From NCBI GenBank assembly GCA_021821235.1, contig JAKACS010000088.1:1-9279 (forward strand): a stretch of 9,279 bases of DNA, read 5' to 3'. The translations under genes and the position numbers were made by a program. How positions within the stretch are numbered: the stretch's first letter is position 1; each line of letters starts with the position of its first letter. Below the pieces are notes generated by a model. It ran no database searches. It was given only the letters and a program-made list of their open reading frames with translations, and was not told the origin of the DNA. The DNA comes from Bacillota bacterium. GTDB lineage: Bacteria > Bacillota > Bacilli > Bacillales_B > DSM-18226. Shown here one piece after another: positions 1-6,648 of this stretch.

Positions 1-300
1 CGCAGTATTCTCCTAATAAAAGGAAAAACAAGTCGTGAAAAGTATGGAATTGTGCACCGATCTCCTAACAAAAGGAAAAATAAGTCGCGAAAAGTATGGA
101 ATTGCGCAGTGTTCTCCTAACAAAAGGTAAAATAAGTCGCAAAAAGTATGGAATCGCACACTGATTACCTAATAAATGGAAAAACGAGTCATAAAAGTAT
201 GGAATCACGCACAATTCTCCTAACAAATGGGAAAAACGGTCATAAAAAGCACCGTATCGTGCACCAAACCCCTCACGAAAGGATGAACAGGTCATAATAA
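1..300. repeat. Degenerate 52-bp tandem repeat array, about 6 units
   Basis: Successive units begin at about 1, 53, 105, 157, 208 and 260. Spacing is 52 bp, except for one 51-bp unit (157-207). Each unit has a conserved core, tcctaacaaaagga followed by an A-rich run, then agtcg and aaaagtatggaat. The first 8-10 bases of each unit are the most variable part. Units 1-3 are very similar, units 4-5 are more diverged, and unit 6 is barely recognisable. The array is truncated by the left edge of the window, so its full copy number is unknown. It lies beyond the gltB terminator and has no credible coding content. The 4-base arms tcct/agga could form only a weak hairpin. Function is unknown; it may be an intergenic satellite-type repeat dispersed elsewhere in the genome. 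Confidence 0.85.
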
Positions 301-320
301 TCTATAAGTCGCTTATTGAT

Positions 321-355
321 ACAACAAAAAGAGCCGGGCGAAAATCGCCCGGCTC
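321..355 (-). terminator. Intrinsic terminator of gltB
   Basis: A perfect 11-bp GC-rich stem pairs gagccgggcga (331-341) with tcgcccggctc (345-355) around an AAA loop. Read on the minus strand, the stem is followed by TTTTTGTTGT (330-321), a good U-tract. It begins 16 bases past the gltB stop codon, which shows that gltB is not co-transcribed with anything to its left. The plus-strand side has no T-run, so it works in one direction. Confidence 0.95.
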
Positions 356-370
356 GGCTCAACTCGTTCA

Positions 371-3300
371 TCATTCAGTTGATACAGACGGATCTGCTTG
401 CTCTTTAACAGGAAGAATCTGCACAAAATGCTCTTCTGGGTTTTGCAAAAGGGCTTGAAGCTGGTTGACTTCGTCTGGTTGCCCATCTTTTTGCAACAGT
501 TCGATGTACTGGCTTAAAAGCTCTTGTACATCCTGTTTTCCTTTGGCGTTTAAATCGGAGACAAAGACTTTTGCTCCCTTGGCAATCCGGCGTTGGATCG
601 CTTCTTTTGTCAGTCCCATTTCCGGTTGATGGCGAAGGTAGACAACCCCGCCTGTCATACCGGCACAAATCCATGGACCTGGATCTCCTAAGACAAGACC
701 GCGTCCATTGGTCATATATTCAAAGGCAAAGCCTTTAATGTTCGCATTCGAACCGATATTGCCATTTTCTTTTGCCGGGATCGACTTCTTTACTAAACCG
801 CCGATGATGATATCCGCTCCGGAAAGGCGAATTCCTGCACGCGCGTCGGCATTCCCTTGAGCAACGAGCAAGCCTTTTTGCGCACCGTAGCCAAATCCTT
901 TGCCAACAGAACCATTGTAATACTTCCCGTCTTTACCTTTGGATTTCAGGATGCGAATGCTGCCGCCGAATGACGTTTTTCCAACGCCGTCCTGGCCACC
1001 ACCGTTAACCGTAATTTTGATTCCTTCACTGTTGTAAGCACCCAAACCATTTCCAGGGATGGAACCATCTTTATAATCAAGGCGCACAGTTGGGAGATGG
1101 CGGTAAGAGCCGTCCAGGCGGCCGCGCACACGATGGCAGGAAACACGGCTTCCCAATACGCGCTGTTCAGAAGTAACACTGACAAATTCGCGCGAAGAAT
1201 GGAGCTGCTCAACGCTTGCGTCAAGGTACTCGGCACCAACTGCCACTTGCATTTTCACTTCTTCAACTGCTTTTGATGGTTCAAAATGCTCTATTTTACC
1301 CATTTCCAGCGGCTTCAGTAAATAGGAAAGATCAAGCTGGTTTTTTCCTTTTGCCTGTTCAAGCAAATCGGATCGTCCGACGGCATCCTGCAAGTTTTTA
1401 ATTCCGGCAGAGGCAGTCAGCGCTTTTAATTCCTGTCCAAATGCGGTGAAAAGATTCATGATTCCTTGGACAGCAAGATCAAACTGTCTTGGCACAAAGC
1501 GGCGGAGGCCGTGTTCTTTTGCTTGTGCTTCGGATTCAATTTGCGTGGCGATCCCAACATGGCATGTATCCAGGTGGCAGCCGCGGCAAGTTGTACAACC
1601 GATTGCAAGCATGGACAATGTACCGAAGCCGATACGGTTGGCACCAAGCAGCATCACTTTTAATACGTCTTGGGCACTCTTCATGCCGCCGTCCGCCCAT
1701 ATTTCAACTTGATCGCGCAGGCCACTTTCAACTAAAGCATTGTGGGCGGCTTTCACGCCAATTTCAACTGGCAGACCAACGTGTTGCAGCGCATGGATTC
1801 TTGCTGCACCTGTGCCCCCGTCAAAACCACTAAGAGTGATAATATCAGCACCAGCTTTGGCAATTCCAACCGCAATCGTACCGATATTTGGTACAACCGG
1901 TACTTTTACCGCGATTTTTGCCTGGTCGTTTGCTGTTTTCAACTCAAGAATCATTTGCGCAAGATCTTCAATTGAATAAATATCATGGTTGTTTGATGGT
2001 GAAATCAAATCGGAACCAAGTGTTGCGTTACGGGCTTCGGCGACTTTTGCTGTCACTTTTGAACCAGGCAGGTGACCACCTTCACCAGGTTTTGCCCCCT
2101 GGCCAATTTTAATCTCCAACAGATTTGAAGAGTTTAATAATTCAGCATTGACGCCAAACCGGCCGGAAGCGATTTGCTGTCCGCGCGTTCTTGGATACTT
2201 GCCAAGCATATCCTTAATTTCTCCGCCTTCACCGTTTAAACTTACCATGTTCAGACGATCCGCACCTTCGGCATAAGCGCGGAAAGCAATTTCATTCTGT
2301 GATCCAAAAGACATTGAAGAGATGACGAATGGCAGATCGTGTTCGCCGACGCGAATGTTTACTTCTTCAGGAGACAAAGGCTTGTCGCTCAATTTCAAAC
2401 TTGCCAAATGACGAATGGTCGTCGGGTTTTCCAGTTCCTGCTCAGTGATTTTGTCGCGGTAGACATTATAGTCACCGGTTGCAGCCACTTCACTGAGGGC
2501 TTTCCAAATCCGCGGGAAAAGATGAAATGTTTTCCCAACGCGTTCTTTTTCGTTGTCATAATCTCCTGCACGGGCAAACGCATCTTTTTCCAAGGCGGAA
2601 AAATCGTACTCAAGCTCATTGGAACCGAAGAAGTTAACGATATTTAAAATAGAAGCAATTTCCTCGTGCAAGCCAATCGATGAGAATAACCGGCTGTAAC
2701 CGCGCAACTCATGAATACCGATCGTCGAAACAACCTTTTCAAGTCCTTTTGTCAAGGCGGCGTACAGATTTAACACTGGTTTTTCAGTTTCACCCATTAC
2801 GGTCATAAACATGTAATAAGGGCTGATCAGGTCTGCTCCAAGGCCAATAACGGTAATGATATCATGCAGGGAGCGGATCGCAGCTGAACGGAGCAAAATC
2901 GAGCAATCCCGCCGAAGTTCTGCTTTTACCAGCGCCTGGTCGATGGCTGAAGTTGCTAGGTGCGGATCTATCCAATATCCATCTTCCTGGTGGGCATTTG
3001 CATCATCAAGAATCAGCAGAGTTTTTCCGTCTGCAACAGCCTGAACCGCTTCATTAGCCAAGCGCTTCAAGGCCTCAGCCAGCTTCTCTTCCTTTTTAAA
3101 AGTAATCGAAAGGAAGGCCGTTAATTTCTGGTCTTGATAGAACTGAACCACCTGGTCAAAGCTTGGCTGATTCAAGGTTTCTGAACAGTTATAGCCCACT
3201 TTTCCTTCCATTAAAAGCGGTGTCACAAGTTCAAGAATGGCACTGGTCTCTTTTTTCGCAATTAAGGATGGACGTTTCCCGATAATGACCCGCGTTGAAA

Positions 3301-4855
3301 AATGCTCAGTTTCACGGTCGCGGTCAATCGCTGGGTTGGTTACAACCGCAACGCTTTCTTTGATAAAATCAGCGATGTTTTTCCGTTCCGGATTCAAGGC
3401 AGCGAGCGGGGCATCATGGCCTAGCGAACGAATCGGCTCGACTCCTTTTTCGGCCATTTGCTCGATTAGTTGGATATGATCCCGTTCCCAGCCAAATGCT
3501 TTGTACTGGCCATTGTGAATTTTATCTGGATAGTTCATCGTAATCGTTTTGGCTAGTGGCGGATGCTGCAGCCGTTTACGTGAACCAAGGAAATGAAGCC
3601 GCTCAGAAAAACGCTTATACACTTCTTCCTGGTATTTCGCATGCTCGAAAACTTCAAGCGTTTCGCCATTCCATTTTAAACCGACTTTTTCCCCGGGAGC
3701 AAGAGGTTTCGGGTCGTTGATATACTCGGTTGATGGAATAATTCCAGGCTCTGAAGAGAAGAGGTACGATGTTTCAATTTCAAGCATCCACAGCGGACGA
3801 AGACCGAGCGCATCGACACTGAATACCGCTTCATCGCCAAAGCGCGAGATAATCCCGGCAGGCCCTTGAGCAAAATGCCCCCATGCTTCTCTTAAATACG
3901 TATATAAATCCTGAAGATGCTCGGGATAGGCCTTAATTTCATTGACGATTGGCGGGAACAACAGATCCATTACTTCGAATAAAGAATAACCATCCCGGGA
4001 GATGAACGTTTCCATTGTTCGGCTTAGATCTTGCGAGTCGCTGCCGCCGTTAACAAGCGGAATGCCGATCATTCGCGCTTCATCACGCAGCTTGGCAATC
4101 GTATTGATTTCGCCATTGTGGCCAAGAACGCCAAAAGGCTGTACCCTGAAAAAGCTTGACAGCGTGTTAGTCGAATAGCGGTTATGGCCTAACGTGATGG
4201 TTGACGCAACGAGCGGACTCGCCAAGTCCAAGTAATAGCGCGGGAGAATGTCACCGGCGCCCATGACTTTGTAAACAACGTGATTTTGGCTTAAAGAAGC
4301 TACATGAATCTCTTCATTTTTTTCAAAATCAATCAGCACTTCAAACAGTTGCTTTGTCAGCTCCTGGCCTCTTTTCGCAGCCGTTCCGGCAAATTGCCAG
4401 AAAACCGGGTTTTCACTTGCGGCAATTGGTCCAAGTGCATTGAAATTAGTAACCTTGTCTGATTCGAAAGCAATCGTTAATTGGTTTGCGGCCAGTTTGT
4501 TCAGCAGCTGCTCTTTCAGTGCTCGCCAATCAGCTTTCCGGCTGATGAAAACATGGCCGACGAAAAATTCTTCCTTTTCAGCAAGATTTTCATCTGCACC
4601 CGCCTGACGGAGCTTTTCTTTCCAAAGAGTCCGCGGAATATCGATGTGAATGCCGACACCATCGCCTTCACCATTAATAAAACCTGCGCGATGATTCATT
4701 CCAACTAGTGCATCTATACAGTCAAAGATATTCTTTCTTGTTGGTTTTTTTGTTTTCTCAAGACATGCAACGATTCCACATGCATCGTGCTCGTCGTTAT
4801 AGAAATGCTTAAATAAAGAAGGATTCCAGGCTTTTTTCATTAAAATTGGCTTCAA
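371..4855 (-). CDS. gltB: Glutamate synthase large subunit (GOGAT)
   Basis: The product transfers the amide nitrogen of glutamine to 2-oxoglutarate, giving two glutamates, in the cytoplasm. At 1494 residues it has the full family length. An N-terminal class-II glutaminase domain begins at Cys26 in HDACGI after a short propeptide, with HNRYSTN and HNGEINT (Asn247) downstream. A central domain follows, then an FMN/2-oxoglutarate synthase domain (about 840-1190) with NGEGGE, GAKPGEGG, SPSNNHDIYSIEDL and GGTGAA. Next come the iron-sulfur cysteines 1087, 1093 and 1098 (C-x5-C-x4-C), with an extra Cys1090 between them, and a C-terminal glycine-rich GXGXG domain (about 1220-1450). The start is TTG at 4855: AGAGGA lies 8 bases upstream and an in-frame TAG lies just beyond. 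The internal ATG at 4840 has no Shine-Dalgarno sequence. The gene is monocistronic, with its own promoter and terminator. No gltD small subunit is adjacent, so the electron donor is uncertain. The N-terminus resembles the large subunits I recall from the B. cereus group more than B. subtilis GltA. Confidence 0.97.
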   Translation of the reverse strand: MKPILMKKAWNPSLFKHFYNDEHDACGIVACLEKTKKPTRKNIFDCIDALVGMNHRAGFINGEGDGVGIHIDIPRTLWKEKLRQAGADENLAEKEEFFVGHVFISRKADWRALKEQLLNKLAANQLTIAFESDKVTNFNALGPIAASENPVFWQFAGTAAKRGQELTKQLFEVLIDFEKNEEIHVASLSQNHVVYKVMGAGDILPRYYLDLASPLVASTITLGHNRYSTNTLSSFFRVQPFGVLGHNGEINTIAKLRDEARMIGIPLVNGGSDSQDLSRTMETFISRDGYSLFEVMDLLFPPIVNEIKAYPEHLQDLYTYLREAWGHFAQGPAGIISRFGDEAVFSVDALGLRPLWMLEIETSYLFSSEPGIIPSTEYINDPKPLAPGEKVGLKWNGETLEVFEHAKYQEEVYKRFSERLHFLGSRKRLQHPPLAKTITMNYPDKIHNGQYKAFGWERDHIQLIEQMAEKGVEPIRSLGHDAPLAALNPERKNIADFIKESVAVVTNPAIDRDRETEHFSTRVIIGKRPSLIAKKETSAILELVTPLLMEGKVGYNCSETLNQPSFDQVVQFYQDQKLTAFLSITFKKEEKLAEALKRLANEAVQAVADGKTLLILDDANAHQEDGYWIDPHLATSAIDQALVKAELRRDCSILLRSAAIRSLHDIITVIGLGADLISPYYMFMTVMGETEKPVLNLYAALTKGLEKVVSTIGIHELRGYSRLFSSIGLHEEIASILNIVNFFGSNELEYDFSALEKDAFARAGDYDNEKERVGKTFHLFPRIWKALSEVAATGDYNVYRDKITEQELENPTTIRHLASLKLSDKPLSPEEVNIRVGEHDLPFVISSMSFGSQNEIAFRAYAEGADRLNMVSLNGEGGEIKDMLGKYPRTRGQQIASGRFGVNAELLNSSNLLEIKIGQGAKPGEGGHLPGSKVTAKVAEARNATLGSDLISPSNNHDIYSIEDLAQMILELKTANDQAKIAVKVPVVPNIGTIAVGIAKAGADIITLSGFDGGTGAARIHALQHVGLPVEIGVKAAHNALVESGLRDQVEIWADGGMKSAQDVLKVMLLGANRIGFGTLSMLAIGCTTCRGCHLDTCHVGIATQIESEAQAKEHGLRRFVPRQFDLAVQGIMNLFTAFGQELKALTASAGIKNLQDAVGRSDLLEQAKGKNQLDLSYLLKPLEMGKIEHFEPSKAVEEVKMQVAVGAEYLDASVEQLHSSREFVSVTSEQRVLGSRVSCHRVRGRLDGSYRHLPTVRLDYKDGSIPGNGLGAYNSEGIKITVNGGGQDGVGKTSFGGSIRILKSKGKDGKYYNGSVGKGFGYGAQKGLLVAQGNADARAGIRLSGADIIIGGLVKKSIPAKENGNIGSNANIKGFAFEYMTNGRGLVLGDPGPWICAGMTGGVVYLRHQPEMGLTKEAIQRRIAKGAKVFVSDLNAKGKQDVQELLSQYIELLQKDGQPDEVNQLQALLQNPEEHFVQILPVKEQADPSVSTE

Positions 4856-4863
4856 AAGGGTAT

Positions 4864-4869
4864 TCCTCT
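4864..4869 (-). promoter_or_regulatory. Ribosome binding site for the gltB TTG start
   Basis: Minus-strand AGAGGA ends 8 bases before TTG (4855-4853). It is the only Shine-Dalgarno-like sequence at a usable distance from any in-frame start of gltB, and it decides the start in favour of TTG over the ATG at 4840. Confidence 0.6.
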
Positions 4870-4879
4870 AAAGCCGTTT

Positions 4880-4887
4880 CACCTCCT
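4880..4887 (-). promoter_or_regulatory. Perfect Shine-Dalgarno sequence without a matching start codon
   Basis: Minus-strand AGGAGGTG is an ideal complement to the 3' end of 16S rRNA. However, no ATG, GTG or TTG lies 5-12 bases downstream. The gltB TTG is 26 bases past the AGGAGG core. The only nearby candidate, a GTG overlapping the motif itself, opens a four-codon frame ending in TAG. It may act as a ribosome standby site or be a relic of an older start. Confidence 0.5.
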
Positions 4888-4977
4888 AAACGATAAAATT
4901 GTAAAATGATTTTTGGGAATATAATGCAGTTTGGTGGCATAAAGCGAAAGGAAACAGTAAACAAAAATAATAAGTTA

Positions 4978-5006
4978 ATAGTATCATATAAATTTTCAGA
5001 AATCAA
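4978..5006 (-). promoter_or_regulatory. Predicted sigma-A promoter of gltB
   Basis: On the minus strand, a -35 element TTGATT (5006-5001) and a -10 element TACTAT (4983-4978) are separated by exactly 17 bases. The -10 is preceded by TGA, giving an extended -10 (TGATACTAT). Transcription would start near 4971, leaving an untranslated leader of about 115 bases before gltB. It lies downstream of the gsaB terminator, so gltB has an independent transcript. Confidence 0.6.
4991..5005. promoter_or_regulatory. CodY-like box overlapping the gltB promoter
   Basis: Plus-strand aattttcagaaatca matches the CodY consensus AATTTTCWGAAAATT at 12 of 15 positions; the three mismatches are the last three bases. 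It covers most of the predicted -35 hexamer and the spacer of the gltB promoter, a position from which bound CodY would block RNA polymerase. CodY represses nitrogen and amino-acid synthesis genes in Firmicutes when branched-chain amino acids and GTP are plentiful, so glutamate synthase is a sensible target. The site is inferred from the motif only. Confidence 0.5.
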
Positions 5007-5074
5007 ATAAATATACAAATTGCTGGATATGAAAGCGTCTTTAAAAATGTGCTTGTTTTGCCGGAATATTTTAC

Positions 5075-5088
5075 TGTAACCGTTTTCA
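5075..5088. promoter_or_regulatory. cre site (CcpA binding) upstream of gltB
   Basis: The sequence tgtaaccgttttca matches the catabolite-responsive element consensus TGWAANCGNTNWCA at every defined position on both strands. It lies between the gsaB terminator and the gltB promoter, centred about 110 bases upstream of the predicted gltB transcription start. Upstream placement fits CcpA activation better than repression, as seen at some overflow-metabolism genes, but the direction of control is inference. Confidence 0.6.
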
Positions 5089-5101
5089 AAAAATATAAAC
5101 C

Positions 5102-5128
5102 AAAAAAGGAGGAATTTTTCAATTCCTC
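5102..5128 (-). terminator. Intrinsic terminator of gsaB
   Basis: An 8-bp stem pairs gaggaatt (5109-5116) with aattcctc (5121-5128) around a 4-base loop. On the minus strand it is followed by CTTTTTTG, a run of six T's (5107-5102). It lies 22 bases past the gsaB stop codon and separates gsaB from gltB. Confidence 0.8.
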
Positions 5129-5149
5129 TAATGCATAAAAAATGAATAT

Positions 5150-6445
5150 TTATTCGATTTTAAGTGAGGAAAATGCATCCCTGACTGCCCGGAGTGTTGC
5201 TTGAATATCGTCCTCTGTATGAGCAATCGTCACAAACCATGCCTCATACTTTGATGGTGCCAGGTTGATGCCTTGGTTGAGCATAAGTTTGAAAAATTCA
5301 GCAAACATCTGGCCATCGGTATTTTCCGCTTGTTCGTAATTCTCGACTTTTTCCTTTGTAAAATAAACCGTCAGTGCACCCTTAAGCCGGTTGATGGTAA
5401 TCGGGACATCGTATTTTTCGGCGGCTTCCAGGAGTCCATTTTCAAGCATTGCCCCCAGCCGATCAAGATGTTCATAAACCCCGTCTTCCTTTAAGACTTC
5501 AAGACAGGCAATTCCTGAAAGCATTGACGCGGGATTTCCCGCCATTGTTCCGGCTTGGTAAGCAGGCCCGAGCGGTGCGACCGTTTCCATAATTTGTTTG
5601 CTGCCGCCATAAGCACCGATCGGCAGGCCGCCGCCGATAATTTTTCCCATCGCGGTTAGATCAGGCTTGACACCGAGCAAATCTTGCGCACCGCCGTACA
5701 TAAACCGGAACGCAGTAATCACTTCATCGTAAATGACAAGCGCGCCGGCAGCATGGGTAAGATCATTGACTGCCTGCAAAAATCCCGGTTTCGGCTCGAC
5801 GATGCCGAAATTTCCAACAATTGGCTCAACTAATACAGCTGCCACCTGATCGCCCCATTTTTCCAATGCTTCCTTAAATGGCCCGATATCATTGAAAGGC
5901 ACCGTGATTACTTCTTGGGCAATACTTTTTGGCACGCCTGCAGAATCGGGCGTTCCAAGGGTAGACGGTCCAGAACCGGCAGCAACGAGGACGAGATCGG
6001 AATGACCATGATAACAGCCGGCAAATTTAATAATTTTATCGCGGCCGGTATAAGCGCGGGCGACACGGATCGTTGTCATCACAGCTTCTGTTCCCGAATT
6101 GACAAAGCGGACCTTTTCAAGCGAAGGGATGGCTTCCTTTAGCATTTTTGCGAGTTTAATTTCATGCGGCGTTGGCGTGCCGTACAACACGCCAGTTTCA
6201 GCCGCTTTCGCAATCGCTTTTGCAATATGCGGATGGGCATGACCGGTGATGATCGGACCGTATGCAGCTAAATAATCAATGTATTTATTGCCGTCGACAT
6301 CCCAAAAATAAGCTCCTTTAGCGCGTTCCATTACAACAGGCGCGCCACCGCCAACCGCTTTGTACGAGCGGGACGGGCTGTTGACACCGCCAACAATATG
6401 TTCCAGTGCTTCCTTATGTAATTGTTCTGAATTGGTGAATTTCAT
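5150..6445 (-). CDS. gsaB: Glutamate-1-semialdehyde 2,1-aminomutase (GsaB type)
   Basis: This PLP enzyme moves the amino group of glutamate-1-semialdehyde to give 5-aminolevulinate, the last step of the C5 route into haem and other tetrapyrroles. The 431-residue product has the full family length. Landmarks include GGVNSPSRS near the N-terminus, [22 protein letters not shown] (cofactor phosphate region), [10 protein letters not shown], the Schiff-base lysine Lys268 in [17 protein letters not shown], and QAGTMAGNP. The sequence is close to the second Bacillus paralogue, GsaB (HemL2), and it sits outside any hem operon. The chosen start is ATG at 6445, with GGGAGG 7 bases upstream. A TTG two codons earlier would overlap the spacing and is unlikely. 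The gene is monocistronic, with its own terminator and two palindromes just upstream that may be operators. A canonical hemL in the hemAXCDBL cluster elsewhere is expected but cannot be seen. Confidence 0.96.
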   Translation of the reverse strand: MKFTNSEQLHKEALEHIVGGVNSPSRSYKAVGGGAPVVMERAKGAYFWDVDGNKYIDYLAAYGPIITGHAHPHIAKAIAKAAETGVLYGTPTPHEIKLAKMLKEAIPSLEKVRFVNSGTEAVMTTIRVARAYTGRDKIIKFAGCYHGHSDLVLVAAGSGPSTLGTPDSAGVPKSIAQEVITVPFNDIGPFKEALEKWGDQVAAVLVEPIVGNFGIVEPKPGFLQAVNDLTHAAGALVIYDEVITAFRFMYGGAQDLLGVKPDLTAMGKIIGGGLPIGAYGGSKQIMETVAPLGPAYQAGTMAGNPASMLSGIACLEVLKEDGVYEHLDRLGAMLENGLLEAAEKYDVPITINRLKGALTVYFTKEKVENYEQAENTDGQMFAEFFKLMLNQGINLAPSKYEAWFVTIAHTEDDIQATLRAVRDAFSSLKIE

Positions 6446-6452
6446 ATACAAT

Positions 6453-6458
6453 CCTCCC
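6453..6458 (-). promoter_or_regulatory. Ribosome binding site of gsaB
   Basis: Minus-strand GGGAGG followed by ATTGTAT leaves ideal spacing to ATG at 6445. This rules against the TTG at 6451, which would be only one or two bases from the site. Confidence 0.85.
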
Positions 6459-6462
6459 TTAT

Positions 6463-6479
6463 GAATATAAATTATATTC
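6463..6479. promoter_or_regulatory. 17-bp perfect palindrome over the gsaB -10 region
   Basis: The arms gaatataa and ttatattc flank one central base. On the minus strand the palindrome contains TATAAT (6476-6471), a perfect -10 hexamer, just upstream of the gsaB ribosome binding site. No good -35 lies 16-18 bases upstream of it. Its size and position suit a dimeric repressor operator. It does not match the Fur, Zur or PerR consensus sequences, so the binding protein is unknown. Confidence 0.5.
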
Positions 6480-6488
6480 TAACATATT

Positions 6489-6502
6489 CTCATAGCTATG
6501 AG
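6489..6502. promoter_or_regulatory. 14-bp perfect palindrome upstream of gsaB
   Basis: The sequence ctcatagctatgag is a gapless perfect inverted repeat. It lies 9 bases beyond the 17-bp palindrome, where the gsaB -35 element would be expected. It could be a second operator or an activator site. No terminator-like T-tract follows it in either direction. Confidence 0.4.
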
Positions 6503-6610
6503 GTGCGGTAGAATTCTTCGATGGGCTATTCGTGCGGTTTACTAGGATCCATTGAAATTGCTAACTAAAATGGGACTTGATACCGCTTATGAGAAGGTTG
6601 TCAGATTCGA

Positions 6611-6644
6611 AAAATAAAGACTCCCTTGATTTAGAAGGGAGTCT
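6611..6644 (-). terminator. Intrinsic terminator of the GH65 operon
   Basis: A 10-bp stem pairs agactccctt (6618-6627) with aagggagtct (6635-6644) around a 7-base loop. On the minus strand it is followed by TTATTTTT (6617-6610). The GH65 stop codon is only 4 bases away. On the plus strand the stem is followed by GCTTTT, so weak termination in that direction is possible. The remaining gap to the gsaB palindromes (6503-6610) shows no gene or clear motif. Confidence 0.9.
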
Positions 6645-6648
6645 GCTT

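Noticed and set aside
65..295. A 76-codon minus-strand reading frame through the tandem repeats.
   Set aside because: It has no Shine-Dalgarno sequence, lies past the gltB terminator, and arises only because the near-periodic AT-rich repeat happens to lack stops.
1..300. CRISPR array.
   Set aside because: The repeats are imperfect and about 40 bp long, the variable block is only 8-10 bases, and no cas genes are visible.
1466..1833. Several plus-strand reading frames opposite the gltB coding region.
   Set aside because: They are antisense to a highly conserved enzyme domain, resemble no recognised family, and are explained by codon bias of the real gene.
4809..5018. A 69-codon minus-strand frame covering the gltB leader and overlapping the gltB start.
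   Set aside because: It has no ribosome binding site at its start, begins upstream of the predicted gltB transcription start, and overlaps the conserved gltB N-terminus in another frame.
6463..6479. PerR, Fur or Zur box upstream of gsaB.
   Set aside because: The palindrome arms (gaatataa/ttatattc) do not align with TTATAATNATTATAA, TGATAATNATTATCA or the Zur consensus.
6471..6499. Complete sigma-A promoter for gsaB using the TATAAT in the palindrome.
   Set aside because: The hexamers 16-18 bases upstream (such as ATAGCT) do not resemble TTGACA, so only a possible -10 can be supported.
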